From Phylloscopus collybita (lineage: Eukaryota; Chordata; Aves; Passeriformes; Phylloscopidae), in the NCBI GenBank assembly GCA_027886175.1, contig JAJNNQ010000075.1, positions 4,753,001-4,817,000 of the forward strand: 64,000 nt of DNA. The letters are read 5' to 3'. Positions 1-14,100 of this stretch are shown one piece after another (positions within the stretch are counted from its first letter, which is position 1; each line of letters begins with the position of its first letter). The notes beneath the pieces are model-generated. The model ran no database searches, had not been told where the DNA came from, and was given only the letters and a program-made list of their open reading frames with translations. Made by a program: the position numbers and the translations under genes.

Positions 1-1574
1 AGCTTTTTGGAGTCTAACTCTGTTCAGATCACCATTGGCTGATCACCTCTTGGAGATGCATCACTAAGGTCTTTACATTTTTCTTTTCCCTGCAGAAAAT
101 TAACCAAACACAACCATCCCTCAGGCTACTTATAAAACACATTCTATTACACTCACTGCTTTAATTGCAGTCTATATGTCTTTCAGAACCTTTCAGTATT
201 GTCTGATCACCTGTTAAACCATTCTATCTGTGTTTCAGGAGGTATAATTGGAGGTACAGGGCACATTCCAACATTTCTTGGTGTGTCAGTAGGGATAACC
301 TATTTTGACAAGATCATGCATTTGCAGTTTTCTCATCTCTATCTTTATTTAACTAGAATAAGGAACTTTTTTGTTCTGCTTCTGCACTCTTGTATGTCAA
401 TGCAGTGTTCTTGTATCCTCTGAAACATGTCCATTTTTGTACTCTGCTGTGTTCAAACAGGATATCATTGGATAGGAAAGCTCCAGTTTGAATTGCTAAT
501 ATGAATTTGCCGTGCAACTCCCAAGCCATGCAGTGTCAGCTGCCTGAATGACTTGCCTCAGTGTCTTGTATTTTGCTGTGTATTTGCAAATGTATTCCAT
601 ATTTTTTTCTGGGACTGAAAAGTTCTTTTAAATCATATTTACATATATCAAGTTGCTCTCTGAATTATTTTTCCAGTTGCAAACTCATCAGATGCTTGTG
701 GAGGTGTCTGCTAGTAGTTGCATTCTCTGATATAGCAAATCAGATTTACAACTGCATTTGGGGAGGTGAAAGAGTCAATACTCCTTTTGCAATAGCTTTG
801 GCCAGAATTCTCTCCCACTGGGGAATAAATTGGATTTTTTACATGACTACATTCCAGATGTTTTCTGGTCCCCTAAAAGCATGTGTCATATTTTTTTGGA
901 ATAGCCCAAAGTCACCTTCTGAAATATCTGTTGGCTACCCAATCTAATTTCTCAGAGTTCTCAGAGCAGTGTCTTGTTTTATTAAAATTTAGGTTTTGAA
1001 AACACTTGCTGAGGTTTACAGTACAATTGGGCTGCTTTGGCCTTGTTCTTAGCTCTTAGCAAAAGCTTTGCTATTTGTTTGTCCTCTAGAGTTCATTATG
1101 TCCATAAATCCCTATAAATTATCTTTTTCTGTGACAAAGCTGGGACATGTTGTCTTCTTCCATGTATATAATTTTATTGTCTTTAAATCTGCATTTTTTT
1201 TTCTGATCAACCAAAGCTCCAATTCTTAAAGCCTGAAAAGTGCTCTTTTTAGGTCTTTTTCCCCAATAATATGACTAATTTTTTCCATAACAGACCTACT
1301 ACACATTGTGCCTACTTTAAGGACCTCAGTCACATTAAAAATTTACTTTCTCTTGCTTTTGGGGAAAAAAAATCAAAATCACATTTTAATCTGGCAGTAT
1401 TCCTGTATCAGGCATTAAAATAGTGTAGCCTGAAGTACCTTCTGTCAGAGAAGTTGGCCAATCTCCTAGTCTGAGAATTATAGAAAAGTATTTCTGTGCT
1501 CAGTGATGCTATATGCAGTGCTGTATCCTCCAGCTGCTGCAGACCAGGTCCCTTCTGCCAGGTTTGATTAGATA

Positions 1575-1790
1575 TATGGAAGAAATTCTTAACTGTGCAT
1601 GTAGTGAAGCACTGGAGCAGAATACCCAGAGAAGCTGTGGCTGCCCCACCCCTGGAAGTGCTAAAGACCACATTGGACAGGGCTTGGAGCAACCTGGTCC
1701 AGTGGAAAGTGTCCTGGCCCATGGCAGGGGGTTGTAATGAGATGGAATTTAAGTTTCATTCCAACCCAAACCATCCCATGATTCTATGAA
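1575..1790 (+). mobile_element. CR1 LINE 3' end
   Basis: Contains GAGCAACCTGGTCCAGTGGA and ends CATGATTCTATGA, the diagnostic CR1 3' terminus. Confidence 0.85.
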
Positions 1791-3118
1791 AAGGTTTCTT
1801 AGAAGATATGACAGGATAATCCATGGTGGGCAGGTGCAGGGCTCAGCCAAACAAATGCTCCAGCCAGCTCTGGTTCACACATGACCAGCCCCTTTTACAC
1901 CCTTTTCTGTCTGCCCCCCTGTGTGTCTGTTACTCTCTCTTCCCCTGCACAGCCCCTCATGCATCTCCCCAGCTCTCCAGTTCATGGTCCCCCAGTTTAC
2001 AATCTTATCACTTGCAAGGTCCAGACTGATCTCCCAGGAGGTGCAGTCTGTGGTTTTTGATAGCCCATCAGTTACTGCGAGGGACAAGACTGGCTTCTTC
2101 TTAGGTCTGTGTCTTGGAAAATTTAGTTTCTGATTTCCTCCTTTTCCCTTAATTTCCCAGTTGGCAGGGTCCTGATGAGGTAACCTTGCTGCAGTAAGCC
2201 TCCTCATATTTCCACATGCCTTGATCAATTAGTGTGAATGTCCAGGTTTGCTTTCCATCACTGCCATCTGTTTTTGTTGGTCAGGTTTGTGTCCTTGATG
2301 TTCTTCTAATTTATGACTTTTTCCTTCTCTTTCTTTGTTGAATTCAAAAGGGGTCCTTGACCAGATACCCCTAAAGGAGCAGCACTCTCTGGCCAGCCAC
2401 CCTTACACTTCATGTTTTGGGAATCATCTGTTCTCCCCTGACTGTCTGCTGGGAGATAAAATGTTTCTGTTCAACACACCTAGTTAGTGTCCTTAGATTA
2501 GGAAACAATCTGAATGAGATATTCTCTTATCTTCCTATTAGCAGTGAGGGCACCTATTTAATAGGATCTTTCTGTATTTTAACTATGATCATTTTAATTA
2601 ACATGAGCATTGAATTAATCACTTTTTAATTAGGTTAATTATTTATGGTAACTAAGTTCCAACATTACTGAGAAGGTAATCTTCCCCCTGCGTTTGCTTT
2701 CATAATTGCAAAACCTTTGTGGATGCATAAATTACTGCCAATGGATTTGAAAAGCCGAGTTTGCTGTTCTGAGGTTGATTTTCCCATCCAGTTAGAAGGA
2801 CAGTTCTGAGGAGCCTTTGTGTTTGTTTTAGGGTACTTACACCCCAAACCAGAGTACACTTATTAACCCCCCTATTGTCTCTTTGTTGCTGTGACTTACA
2901 AGTGATTCAAGATACTGCATTTCAACTTAAATTTTCTGTCTTGTAGTAGAACTATCCCACCATATGCCTATGTGACTTACACACTTCCCTTATACATTTA
3001 TGTTTCCTTACAGACTATCTTTCAGTATTTTCACATGCACCACTTACCTGAGCATCACTTTCCCCATCAAAGGATTTTGCCTGTGAACTGCACCAGCAAT
3101 TAATTTCTTCTTAGTTAC

Positions 3119-3240
3119 AGAATCACAGAATATTTTGAGTTGGAAACCCACAAGACTCATCAAGTCCAAGTCTGAAGTGAATGGGCCATGGGGGGATCAA
3201 ACCCACAACCTTGGCATAATTAGCACCATTTCCCAACCAA
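3119..3240 (-). mobile_element. CR1-like fragment, minus
   Basis: Starts CAGAATCACAGAATATTTTG with GAGTTGGAAACCCACAAGAC, the reverse complement of a CR1 3' end. Diverged. Confidence 0.65.
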
Positions 3241-3689
3241 CAAAGCTAAATATTGTTTTGTAGCATTATCAGCAGCACACTTTCCATCAGTTCCCATTTA
3301 AAGACCATTCCTGTGTGTCAGTTTTTGCAGACTGATGCATCACACCTCCCCATGGCTGACATCTTCTCCCTGAACTGGAGTACTGTACCATTTATTGGAT
3401 ATTCTGCTTTGTGCCAGCCACTCTTGGCTCCAAGCTCCTGAAAGTGTTCAAACTTTATGAGCTTTCCAACACTGGTTGTTATTTGGGTCTGTTCATTTTC
3501 CCACATCATGTTAGCAGCATTTATTTTCAGTACTATGCTGTTTTTGGTCAGACTAATTTCCTTTTTTTTTTTTTTTAAATTTTCTGGCTTTCTATTTTCC
3601 AGTTCCCTCCCCTATTAGCTTTCAGATGCAGTTTTAACTTCCATATCTTCATTCTAACATTTTCATTCTGCTCTGAGTAATGTGAAGCT

Positions 3690-3925
3690 GCATCAGGGGA
3701 GGTTTATGTTGGCTATTAGGAAAAGGTTCTTCATCCAGATAGTGGCCAGACACTGGAACAGGATCTCCAAGCAAGTGGTCACAGCAGCAAGACTGACAGA
3801 GTTCAAGGAGCATTTGGGCAATGATCTCAGGCACATGATGTGATTCATAGGATTATCCTGTGCAAGCCCGGGAGCTGGACTTGATTTTTTGTGAGTCCCT
3901 TACAACACAGGATATTCTGTGATCC
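3690..3925 (+). mobile_element. CR1-like fragment, plus
   Basis: Has the CR1 features AGGAAAAGGTTCTTCATCCA and GGCCAGACACTGGAACAGGA. Its 3' end (GAGCTGGACTTGAT...ATTCTGTGATCC) fits another CR1 subfamily. Confidence 0.65.
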
Positions 3926-5157
3926 TATATTTGCAGCTCATCCGTTTTTGTCAGCCTTTTCTATCTCTACAGACCAGCAATATTTCCTCTACTTTTGACT
4001 CTGCTTCCATTGGCCTGTTCTCTGATAATGCACCATGCTGAAAGTGCCAGCATCTACATCTGGTTTGTTCAGTTTGGCTCACAAGAGCATTCTTCAATGG
4101 GCATTCTCTGTTTGCAATCCTGTACCTTTCAATTGTTGGACTTTTCCTGGGGATTCAGTGTCTTTTTTTTCAGGTTTGTCAGCCATTGCACAGAGCTTAA
4201 TCTCTTTTCCTCTCTCATTTCCACCCTTTTTAGAGTCATCACCAGCTCCATATCATACAGCATGCAAGAAAATGGGTTCATCCCTTTTTGTCTCAAGGCA
4301 ATCTGATACCATGTGGACATGATAGCTGTGCTTAATCCTTTCCAAGGATTTCCATTTTATTCACTCTCTTCTTCGTGTATTTTCACATAACTAAGAAGTC
4401 TTTTCCTATGTTCTTTTTTAAAAAGATCTTTAAATACTCAAATTACACTGCTGGTGCCATGTTCATATTTCAGATCCCAAAGCAGAAGGCTGTCAGCAAG
4501 CCCCATGGCATATATTTATAGCTGTGCTACTAGTCAGCATGAAAGACATTTCTGAACTGTCTTTTCTGTGTTGCTTTCTGATCCAGGATTATTCTCATGG
4601 CTCAAGTTTTTGCTTTGCAGCACACTTTTTAAAGCAAGTTCTGTGTGAGTCTTCCTGAAGTAGGTCTGGGAATATAAGATCTGTGTAATTGTTATTTAGC
4701 ACCCTCTTCCCATTTGTAGAAGTGGCTGAGAACCACAGTGGAGAGGATGCCAAAAGCATGACCTGACAGCATCTCCGAAAGGGAAGGGACTTTGGAAACA
4801 ATGCACAGTCCTCTGGATTCACCTTGAAGTTCTGTGGAAGAATAAAAGCCATAAATGACTAAAATATTTACTTATATTTACTCAATTCCCCTGAAGGACA
4901 TCTGAGGAGAATTGTGAGCTAAACATTTTCTTCAGACATTATCTTCCCTTTGTTCTCACCTGTCTTCCTCAGGAAACAAGAGTGCATGCTTGAACTTCAG
5001 TATTGCTTCAGCTCCACTTTAGGTTCACCTCAGTTTGTGTATAATTTTTGTCTCTTAGAAAGTCAAGGTAATTGAAGGGTTCTTGCTCACCCAGAAGCAT
5101 TTAATGTGGAGATAAAAAAGATAACCAATATATTTTCCCTTTTTTTCTCTCCTCTAG

Positions 5158-5172
5158 CAAGACGTACAGGAT
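5158..5172 (+). CDS. COL21A1: COL21A1 candidate 15-nt microexon (QDVQD)
   Basis: A pyrimidine-rich tract ending in CTCTAG precedes 15 nt encoding QDVQD, which is followed by a perfect GTAAGT donor. Both borders are in phase 0, matching the next exon. The tiny size makes it the least certain exon. It would be the last stretch of NC3 before the first Gly-X-Y triplets. Confidence 0.55.
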
Positions 5173-8100
5173 GTAAGTACTAAGTGAGATTCAAGGATGA
5201 AGTTCAAGTTTGCCCTGTAGCTACAATTGTGGTGTATCATGACACACAGTATCTCTTCAGCCTTTAATCCCCATGTGCCCATCTGGTTGTCTGTGTAAAT
5301 AATACGATGGACTGATTGGCAAAATGGTTAATTTGAGACAAGGTGGCAGAAAGAACACTCGGTACTCTTCCTGATAAGCATTTGACCAAATTTTAAAGGA
5401 AGTTTCCATATAGAAATATTAGATAGTCTCAAAGAGCAGCTCCTGCTGATCCTAGACTGATTGAAAGCCACTGCTTGTACCTTGATCAGCATCCAGATGT
5501 TGATGCAGCCCAAAAAGCCAATCAAGTCCTAGACTGCATCAAAACCAGCGAGGCCAGGAGGTCAAGGGAGGGGATTCTGCTCCTCTGCTCTGCTCTGCTC
5601 TGGTGAGACCCCACCTGCAGAGCTGTGTCCACCTCTGGGGTCACACAGCACAGGGAGGATGTGGAACTGTTGGAGAGCAAGTCCAGAGCAGGCCACCAAG
5701 GCAACTGAAGGGCTAGAGCAACTCTCTTACAAGGAAAGGTGGAGAGAATTGGGATTGTTCAGCCTGGAAAAGTGAAGGCTTCAGGGTGACCTCTTTGGGG
5801 TCTTCCGGGACCTGAAGGGAGCCTTGAAGAAAGATGGATATGGACTTTGACAAGATGTGAGAACTGAGTATATATAGATAACCAAGACAGCCAAAATCCA
5901 GAGCTGAAGTGTAAAGAGTAGATTTATCCCATTACCATGCTGGCAGAATGGGGACACATGCACTACTAAGCTTATTCCATCTTAGCAGGGGCAAAAAGTG
6001 CTCAGGATAACTTCCAAGTTTCTTATCTCTCCTTCTCCCAGCCTGTGAGGAATGTCTTCGTTTTTTACAGCATTCTGTTATCCTCTACAAAACCTCCACT
6101 TCTCAGGCCAGACAGAAAACAACCCAAAGAAAACACAACAAATGAATTTTTCCATACTGAATATTCTAAGTATCCTCTAGCTGCAAGGTCATCTTGAATG
6201 AAAAGAACTCTGTTTTTCCCTCCTCATCAAATCTTCCACTTTCAACCTTTTTCTCACCACACAAGGGGAGTGACAGTAAAAGGGATAATGGCTTCAAAGT
6301 GGAAGAGAGTAGGTTTAAATTAAATATATGGAAGAAGTTCTTTACTGTGAGCTTGGTGAAACACTGGCACAGGTTGCCCAGAGAAGCTGTGGCTGCCCCA
6401 CAGTGCTCAAGTGGAAGTGTTCAAGGCCAGGTTGGATGGAGCTCTGAGCAACCTGGTCTAGTGGAAGGTGTCCCTGCCCATGGCAAGGGGCTGGATTTAG
6501 ATGGTCTTGAAGGTCCCTTCCAACCCAAACCATTCTATGATTCTGTGAACATCCTGGGTGGCAAATCTGGAGCCATCCCAGAGAAAACCGTGTGTGGGAC
6601 TTCTGCAGAATCAACAAAGGTGAACACAAATAAGATGCTTTTAGATGGTCGGTAGAAACTGTTCTTTTAGAAACAAAAATGATCAGGTAGGACAGCTTTT
6701 GTATATGGTAAAGTTTTTATGCTCTTTAAGGTTCTTAGTATGAATAAAACATGCACTTGCTTCAGTGGTGTAGCACATGGTGATGGACCAGGTGGATACA
6801 GGAATTCAGCAGAAAATGGTTTGGGGAAATGTCACCGAGTACCTTGAAACACCACTGCAAGGATCTTCACAATGCAGATTTCTGTCACCATATAAGCAGT
6901 GGCCAAATGTCTTGTTCAAAAATTTGGTCTCCCAAGTGATCATGTTTTTTGCTGGACATAAAATCCTGAGAATGCTGGTAAATTCTATGCCTTCATCTCG
7001 CGAAAACTGATACCACTACACTTCAACAAACAAAAAAAACCAACCAAACAAATAAACAAGCTGATTTTGCTTGTTTACAGGTGCCTTCAGAGATTTAAAG
7101 CTTCATCTTTCACACTAGTACAATTCATAGTGTTTCCTATGACCAGAAGACAAGCTAAAGCAATTCCAGTTTCTGTGTGACTCAAATGAATTTAGCAAGG
7201 GTTTGAGAGGATGTTCAAGTTGTAGATATTTGGAGGAGTTTGCTATTTGTCACATGCAAGGAGCAGTGCTGCTCAACAGCAGAAAATAAAATGTGTGCTA
7301 GTCCAGATCAGTCAGCAGAGTGCAAGAGCAACCAGGGTGTTATTGTATAATAATTTCACCATTTTTTTTCTTTTTTTGTGATCTGTAGGGTGTACCTGGA
7401 AATCCAGGGGAAAGAGGACCTCCTGGAAAACCTGTATGTAACTTAATTTCTGTATTGCATCTTCCTTTTAACTCAATTTCCAACTGTACACCTCACCTCA
7501 GAAGTGCACTTGGGTACTTTTCCACTGATGTTTTTCCCAGAAGAGCAGTAGGAAAAAGACTAAGACCCACTAAAGGTTTAGTAAAGGCTTTGGAATGGTA
7601 TGAAAGTAACCAGATATTCTGCATGTAAATAAAAGCCAAAATTTTAAAGGCACTTCCTTAGCACCACTGTGCAGTACCCTCAGCAAGAACTCATCTCAGG
7701 TGTGATGAAGAACATTGGTAAGGTAGGGTGGGAAGTACAAGTTTGGCCCAGTGAGTCCTAGACAGGATGAAAGAAACCAGTGAGAATCCATGAGCATGTT
7801 CAGGAAAAATTGTCATGTCTTGATACCTCTTAAAATTGCCCGAAATAATGCATTTCTCATTCCACAGGGTTCCCCACCCCTGCTCACTCCAGAGGACATA
7901 AATCTCCTAATAAAGGTAATCAGCCTTTAATGAGAGAGGGAGTTTATCTCTGTTTGATTCAGACCTGACTAACGCTCTGTGATGGGAAAGTGTCTGAACT
8001 AGAAGTGCAAAAGGTGTCTTTAAACATTCTTTCAAAGCTCAAGACTTGCAAGTCTCTTACTTGCACTGGTATTGAGACACAAGCTCCCAATGGAGATCAA

Positions 8101-11100
8101 AATGCCTTCCCCAGCAGTGAAATGACCTACAAAGTTCTCTATGACATCTCTGAGACTTTCTCAGCTCTTTCTGAGGCATCCATTCCCAAGAAGAAATAAA
8201 CATTATCAAGTTGCATTATCTAAACCAGAAAATGGAAACTATTTTAATAAAATGCTGGATTTTTTCACATACACCTTCAACGGTGACTGCAGTAATTTTG
8301 GGTAACTGTGTTAAAATTCAGTTTGCATTGTGAATCTAAAAGGATGCAGGTAATTAACCCCAGAAGTACCTGTGCTTCAAAAGTGGTAATTTGTCTGCCT
8401 TTACTCTCCATGTAGAGAATTGCCTGAGAAATTAGGCAGTCTTTGATAGGCTCTGACTGAAAAATCTTTACAGGTTTACATGGGCTGAGTTGTGAGTTTT
8501 TTAAGCTGCCTTGAGACCTGGCAAGAAATCTTTTCTTATTGATTAAAAGAAACTAAAAAATTATGTTCTTTCACCAACCACATTAACCAAAGGGCCCTTT
8601 TAAGATTGCTGCTGTGAAATTACTCTCCACTGAGGAGCTTTGTTTTGTGGAGCACAGTATTGTTCTGGTGGTTTCACTGTAAGGTATTTGGGATTTTTGA
8701 TCTGGACAAGAGCAAGAGACTCCTTCTTGGGTATAGGATGTCACTTTGATGTTTCATTTTTTCCCTTAGCTTATATTATGGTTAAACACATTTGTGCATT
8801 TTTCTGTGTAGTATTTTTTCACTCCACACTTGGTACAGAATTCCAGATGAAATTAGGGCTCTGCAGTTATGGGTGTTTCTCAAGCACTTACAGTGTAAAT
8901 AGATAAATGTGGATGTAGGTGCTGAGACTTAGAAATTTACCCCACAGTCTTGCAACAGATCATTGATAGAGTTGGGTATTGTAGCTCCTGACTCTCAACC
9001 TGATGATCTGTTTTGTGTTATGCTCTTATGGGCAGGATTCCCTCCCCTTTTACTGAAGGCAGTCTGCCTTTGAAATGGAAATGTCATACATGGATTCAGT
9101 TTCCTGAGGATAGTTGGAATGTAAAGACTGCTGAGAGGATGCTTCAAAGAGGTTTGGAAGGAGGGAGGTAATAATTCTCCCTGATAAAATTTGGCCAGGA
9201 CACTGTGACATTCACTTGGTTTTCACAAACTCCATTGGTTGAGTTGTCCTTAGCCAAGCTGGCTGCTGAATAATTTCCCCTGAAGAACCCTTTCTGACAT
9301 TGTGTTACACCTGATTTTTCCTTAGAAACCTGCCCTCTAAGCAGTAGCACAGATCCTTCAGACTGGAGCAGACAGGCTCCTAGTGGTCTTGTAGATTCAA
9401 AACAATGTTTTTTTCTTGATAGTCTTGCTAGTCTCCCTGACATCCTCATCAGGAAGAGCTTTTCCTTGGTTTCCTGATCCTGGGTGACCAATTACGACCT
9501 AGAACTGATAGGAAGCTTCCCATGGGAGCAGGTGTGAGCTCAGCTGCTGACCCTCACTCTGCTTCATGCTACCCTCGTTGTGGTTCTTTAAAGCAAATTC
9601 ACCCCAATCCTGAGGTAAAACAGCAAAAGTTTAAGAACTATACCAGCACCACAGTGCTGCATTCACAGTGTGTGTCCATAGGATCTGCTGAGTGCCTGTA
9701 GCCTATTGCTGATGTGTTTTTCCATGTTCTGTCCCAGGATGTGTGCAGTGAGTGCCCTCCTGGCCCACCAGGACTGCCAGGCATCCCAGGTTTCAAAGGG
9801 GATAAAGGTCTCCGAGGACCACCAGGTAGAGATGGCCAGGATGGGAAAATGGTAAGAGAGCTGAGGGAGTGACCTTGGATCTGCTGTGACCCTGTTTTTC
9901 TATTAATATGATTGATGGTTTCTTATAAGATGGTTAATTTTTTTTTTCATCAACAACCTGCTGGATCTTTTTTAGAGGCCTGTGGAGTCAATGAACTAAA
10001 CCACCTCTTGTGCATTTCAGGGGATTGCTGGTCCCAGAGGTCCTCCAGGCCCACCTGGGCTTGATGGCCCAAAGGTTGGTTGGTTTTCTTCAGCTGTCTA
10101 ATGAAAACTTATTTGTGACTAATTACTCACCCTAATTATTTTGGGAACAGGTTACCCAAAGTAGTTGTGAATGCCCCGTCTCTGGAAATGTTACAGGGTT
10201 GGATGGAGTTTTGAACAACTTGGTTTAGTGGAAGGTGTCCCTGCCCATGGCAGGAGGGATTGTTTCACTTAATAGCATGTTCTACCATCCCTGTGTTCAC
10301 ACACAGACAGGCAGACACATCTGAAGGGTCTGATTCTTGATGTCGAATTTCATTACATTGATGAATAGACTTGAGAGTAAGTTTCAACTCAAATTAGGTG
10401 AGAAAGAAATTAAAGCCTAAGCAGCCACCATGCCTGTTACTCTCTTTTTTGAATCTTCTGATTTTTTGAATCTCCTTTTGAATCTTAAGTGCAGGAATTA
10501 AGACTGCAATGGGCTGCTGGGCTCTAAACATACCATCTGCCCTGGTGGTCTTACCCAAAAACTCCAGATATTTCCTGAAGCATGTTACAGGAAAAACTTA
10601 TTTTAACTATATACTCCTGCTTTGTGGTCTAGGATATAAAACATAAAACTTCCCTTGTTTGAAGTATCCCAATAATGTCACATTTCAAGCATTTCCCATA
10701 AAGAGGGCTGTCACCAGTCTGCTCACAATGCCAGTGCCTGGCCACAAATAAAACCTTTACATCTGCCTAATGTGAAATAAATCAAAACAAATCAATGGAG
10801 GAAGAGATAAGGTGATTTAATGATCAGCCACAGTTTCCTCCAGACATCCTTTCACTACTGACTTACTGTCTAAAATAGCTCCTGCTATTCTAACATCTTT
10901 GTATTTGCACTTGTTAGAGTGCAGGACAAGCTAATACAGTTTCATGAATTAATTTCATATCTTGCCATTAAAGGTGTGCTGGGGAAAGCAGCACAATCTC
11001 AAAAGTAAACATAGTTGATCAAAGTGAAATTATGTTCCAGGATAAAATTTGGAATAGAATTAGTAACCCATAAAGCCAATAACTGGCAGAAATTCCAAGC

Positions 11101-14100
11101 AAGCTGAGACATACCACATCTGCTGCTTTCTTATATGTCATGAGAAAGCAGAGATTAAGGCAGAAAGAATGGACAGTTAGGTGAAATAACAGGATAAATT
11201 TCAAACTGTACATATCCATAAAGTCAAATCAAGTAACTGGAAAGTAGTCTAACTTGAATTCAAAAAAGAGAAAAAAGAGATCTCAAATGAAAAAAAAAAA
11301 AAAGTAAACAAGTATTGCAAGACCCCTGGGAAGGAGCAAACACAGTCTTTGTGACTCTTTCCTGCATCTGAGGAGGATGCTTGCAGTGGAAGACCCAAAT
11401 TGCTCTGCACTTTTGACTCTGGGGTATATTGTCCCTACCAACACCTATTAGGTCCTACCCTGACAGAAGAGCAGTAGAACTGCAGATCTTTGCTCATGAG
11501 AAGCTTCATTCCTTCAGGGCATAAGAATTAGAGCTCTTTTATTAATAAATAGCAACCCTCTTTCTCCCCCTTGTCTCCTAACTCTCATATGGTAAACCAG
11601 TGTGTTATTTCCATGGCCAGCAATTCATTATTGCTCTGTGCATTGTTCACACCTTGTTCACCATTACCTCAGTAACTTTCACTGTCTTGTCTCACTGTAG
11701 GTACTGGTAATATAGACAAGTACAGCACTGATAATGCAGACATGCACATTTGAGTTAGTTGTCTCTGTCCTGTGTGTCTAGAACAGAAAAAGTGAGAAAG
11801 AGGGGCTGCTTTTATTGCTGTTGTCCCTGAAGGGTATGGGCACCTTTGTTGGGCCAGATGATCCTTTATAAAGATGTGATTTAGTGAAGTGCTTAACAAC
11901 CTGTCTGCTCTTGAAGGATGTGTAATTCCTCTTTATGCCTATGATAATAAAACATTAAAAACCAGCTATGCTGGGTCCACTCAAAGGCCATTTTCCACAT
12001 ATATTCCTGGCTTCAGCAATGGTAGTGAAAGTCTAGAGAAGAATTTAAGAGGAGGGCAAGGAGGGCTCAGTCCTGATTCTTGAGTTTTATTCTTGAATGT
12101 CCAAGTGCTTTATGAGAGAGGTCAAAAAGCTGTCACAACACTGAATCTCATTGACTTTCAATGGCTCTTTTTTTATTACCAGGGTGCTAAAGGAGACCGT
12201 GGTATGACTGGGGAAGTAGGAGAAAAAGGTGAACAGGTAAAAACAGTGTGTTTTCCAGCAATGCTGTCACTGTGATTGTTCCTTCATCAGTAACTCCTGT
12301 GATGCCTGGACAAGAGCACCCTTCTCAGAGGCAGAAGAGGAAGATGGGAGCTCTTCATCACTGACAAACCACAAATGGGCTCTGCCAGAGTGGAATTATA
12401 GCAACCCTCCACAGACTTCCTCATCTCCAGTAAAAACTTTCCAGTACCATCTGTTTCCTCACCTCTGGACTGAATGCATTAAATTCTCTACATTACCTAA
12501 CCCTTACTCATTTCCTTGGATAATCCCTAGATGATTTCCAGGAGTTCAGGTGTCTTTGGGTTGAAAAAGCCAGTGTGTCTATTTGTCTTAGATGATGAAT
12601 GTAAGAAAACTTCTTTTATGAGGGGCTGAGATGCCACAGGAAAGATGAGAATGGTTTAAATTAGAGTAAACTTTCATAGTTAATTTTGCCAAGGGCTGAG
12701 TCACTGGTTTAAGGTGCAAATCAGCACCTCTTCAATGACATTTTTAGGACATTTTAAACAAGCTTGGTATCCCAACTGACCTCCTGTCTTGTGCAATTCC
12801 ACAATATCTGCTCTCATCTTCCATTGGCATAGACTAAAATATGCACGGGAAGAAGTACGCCTGAAATTTAACTATGTTATTTCTGAAATGCACACATTGA
12901 AAACCAAGGTTTCACTTTAAAAAGCCATGGATCTTTATTCCCTTTCAACTAGCTCTCTGTGAATTGACTGATTTTGATGTTACCTCACAATAATCACCAA
13001 TTAACTTTTATACAAGTAGATATGTGACTAATGCATAAAGAAAGTCTCTATTTTCATTCTGCAGGGCCACCCTGGAATGCCTGGCTTCTCAGGGGCTCCT
13101 GGAAACCCTGGTCCACCTGTAAGTTCCTCTGTTGCAAAGATGGTCCTGTAGTTTCTTGTTAATAAAGGGTGTTGCAAGCACCATGTGGTGGAAAGGACCA
13201 TTCCCATCTGTGCATTGAATTTGCATTTTCCAGTGAGTTCCTAATGATCCCCTGAGTGTGATAGAGTTCCTCTGTCATGGTAATTGCTATTTAATACATT
13301 GGCCACTTTCCACTGATTGCTTCAACTGATTCTGTAAATTGTTGCTGAGCTTCAGTTGCTCTCTTTATACAACACAAAGATGATGATGAAAACTCTTCCA
13401 TGGGGACTATTTAGTACATGTATAGGTGCTTTCCTGTATGTGGAATAAGTTGTTATTCTGGAACTAGCAGATCTAAGAGCATTTTAGTTCTCAATTTTAC
13501 ACAGTGGTATGAGACTGGATTTTCTCCAGTTTTGATGTTGTGTGAGTTACTTTTGAATTAAAAGGCCTTTTACACGTCCCTTTCCATCTCAGTTCTTCTC
13601 ATTCTTAGTTCTGCTCTCTCCATGAATAAAATTATGCTTTTTTCTATCTAAAAAGGGGTGATAGTGCAGAATTGGGCTGAAATCACTTAGCTGTCCTGCT
13701 GGTGATATCTCTGCTTTGCTCCCTTCAAGTTTGGGGATTTTTTTTCTGAGTCAAGGACTTTTCTCTCCAAACCACCTTTCATTGCCCAGAGTCATCACTG
13801 CTCATATTGCTGCTAACAGTGCAGTTTGGCTCTGCTGTGCTGAGGGTGTTCCACCTTCATCTATTCTGGGGATCAGCAGAGCCTGAATTCACATTGCACT
13901 GACTAAATGACAGGACATACCAGAAAAGAGGGGTTAGAGTAAAATTCCTTTTTCAGATGGCACCTAAAGGTTGCTGGATGCTTGCTGCTGGGACAACACA
14001 TGGGCTTGCATTGTGGGTCACTTGAGCTCCCATGAGCATTATTTTAGGAGTTGATAACAGACACATATGCTGTGTCTCTATTAACCTAATACTGCTACAA

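Larger units (their letters stand above)
1..5157. other. Upstream intron sequence, no exon recognised
   Basis: AT-rich sequence with three CR1 pieces (listed separately). I saw no VWA- or TSPN-like coding stretch and no exon with both splice sites. Confidence 0.6.
6662..9737. other. Introns around the first collagen exons, nothing else seen
   Basis: Apart from exons at 7389 and 7868 no repeat or ORF of note was recognised. Confidence 0.55.

Noticed and set aside
238..260. TTTCAG followed by GGAGGTATAA as a possible first exon
   Set aside because: No usable donor gives a coding exon in phase and the following sequence is not collagenous.
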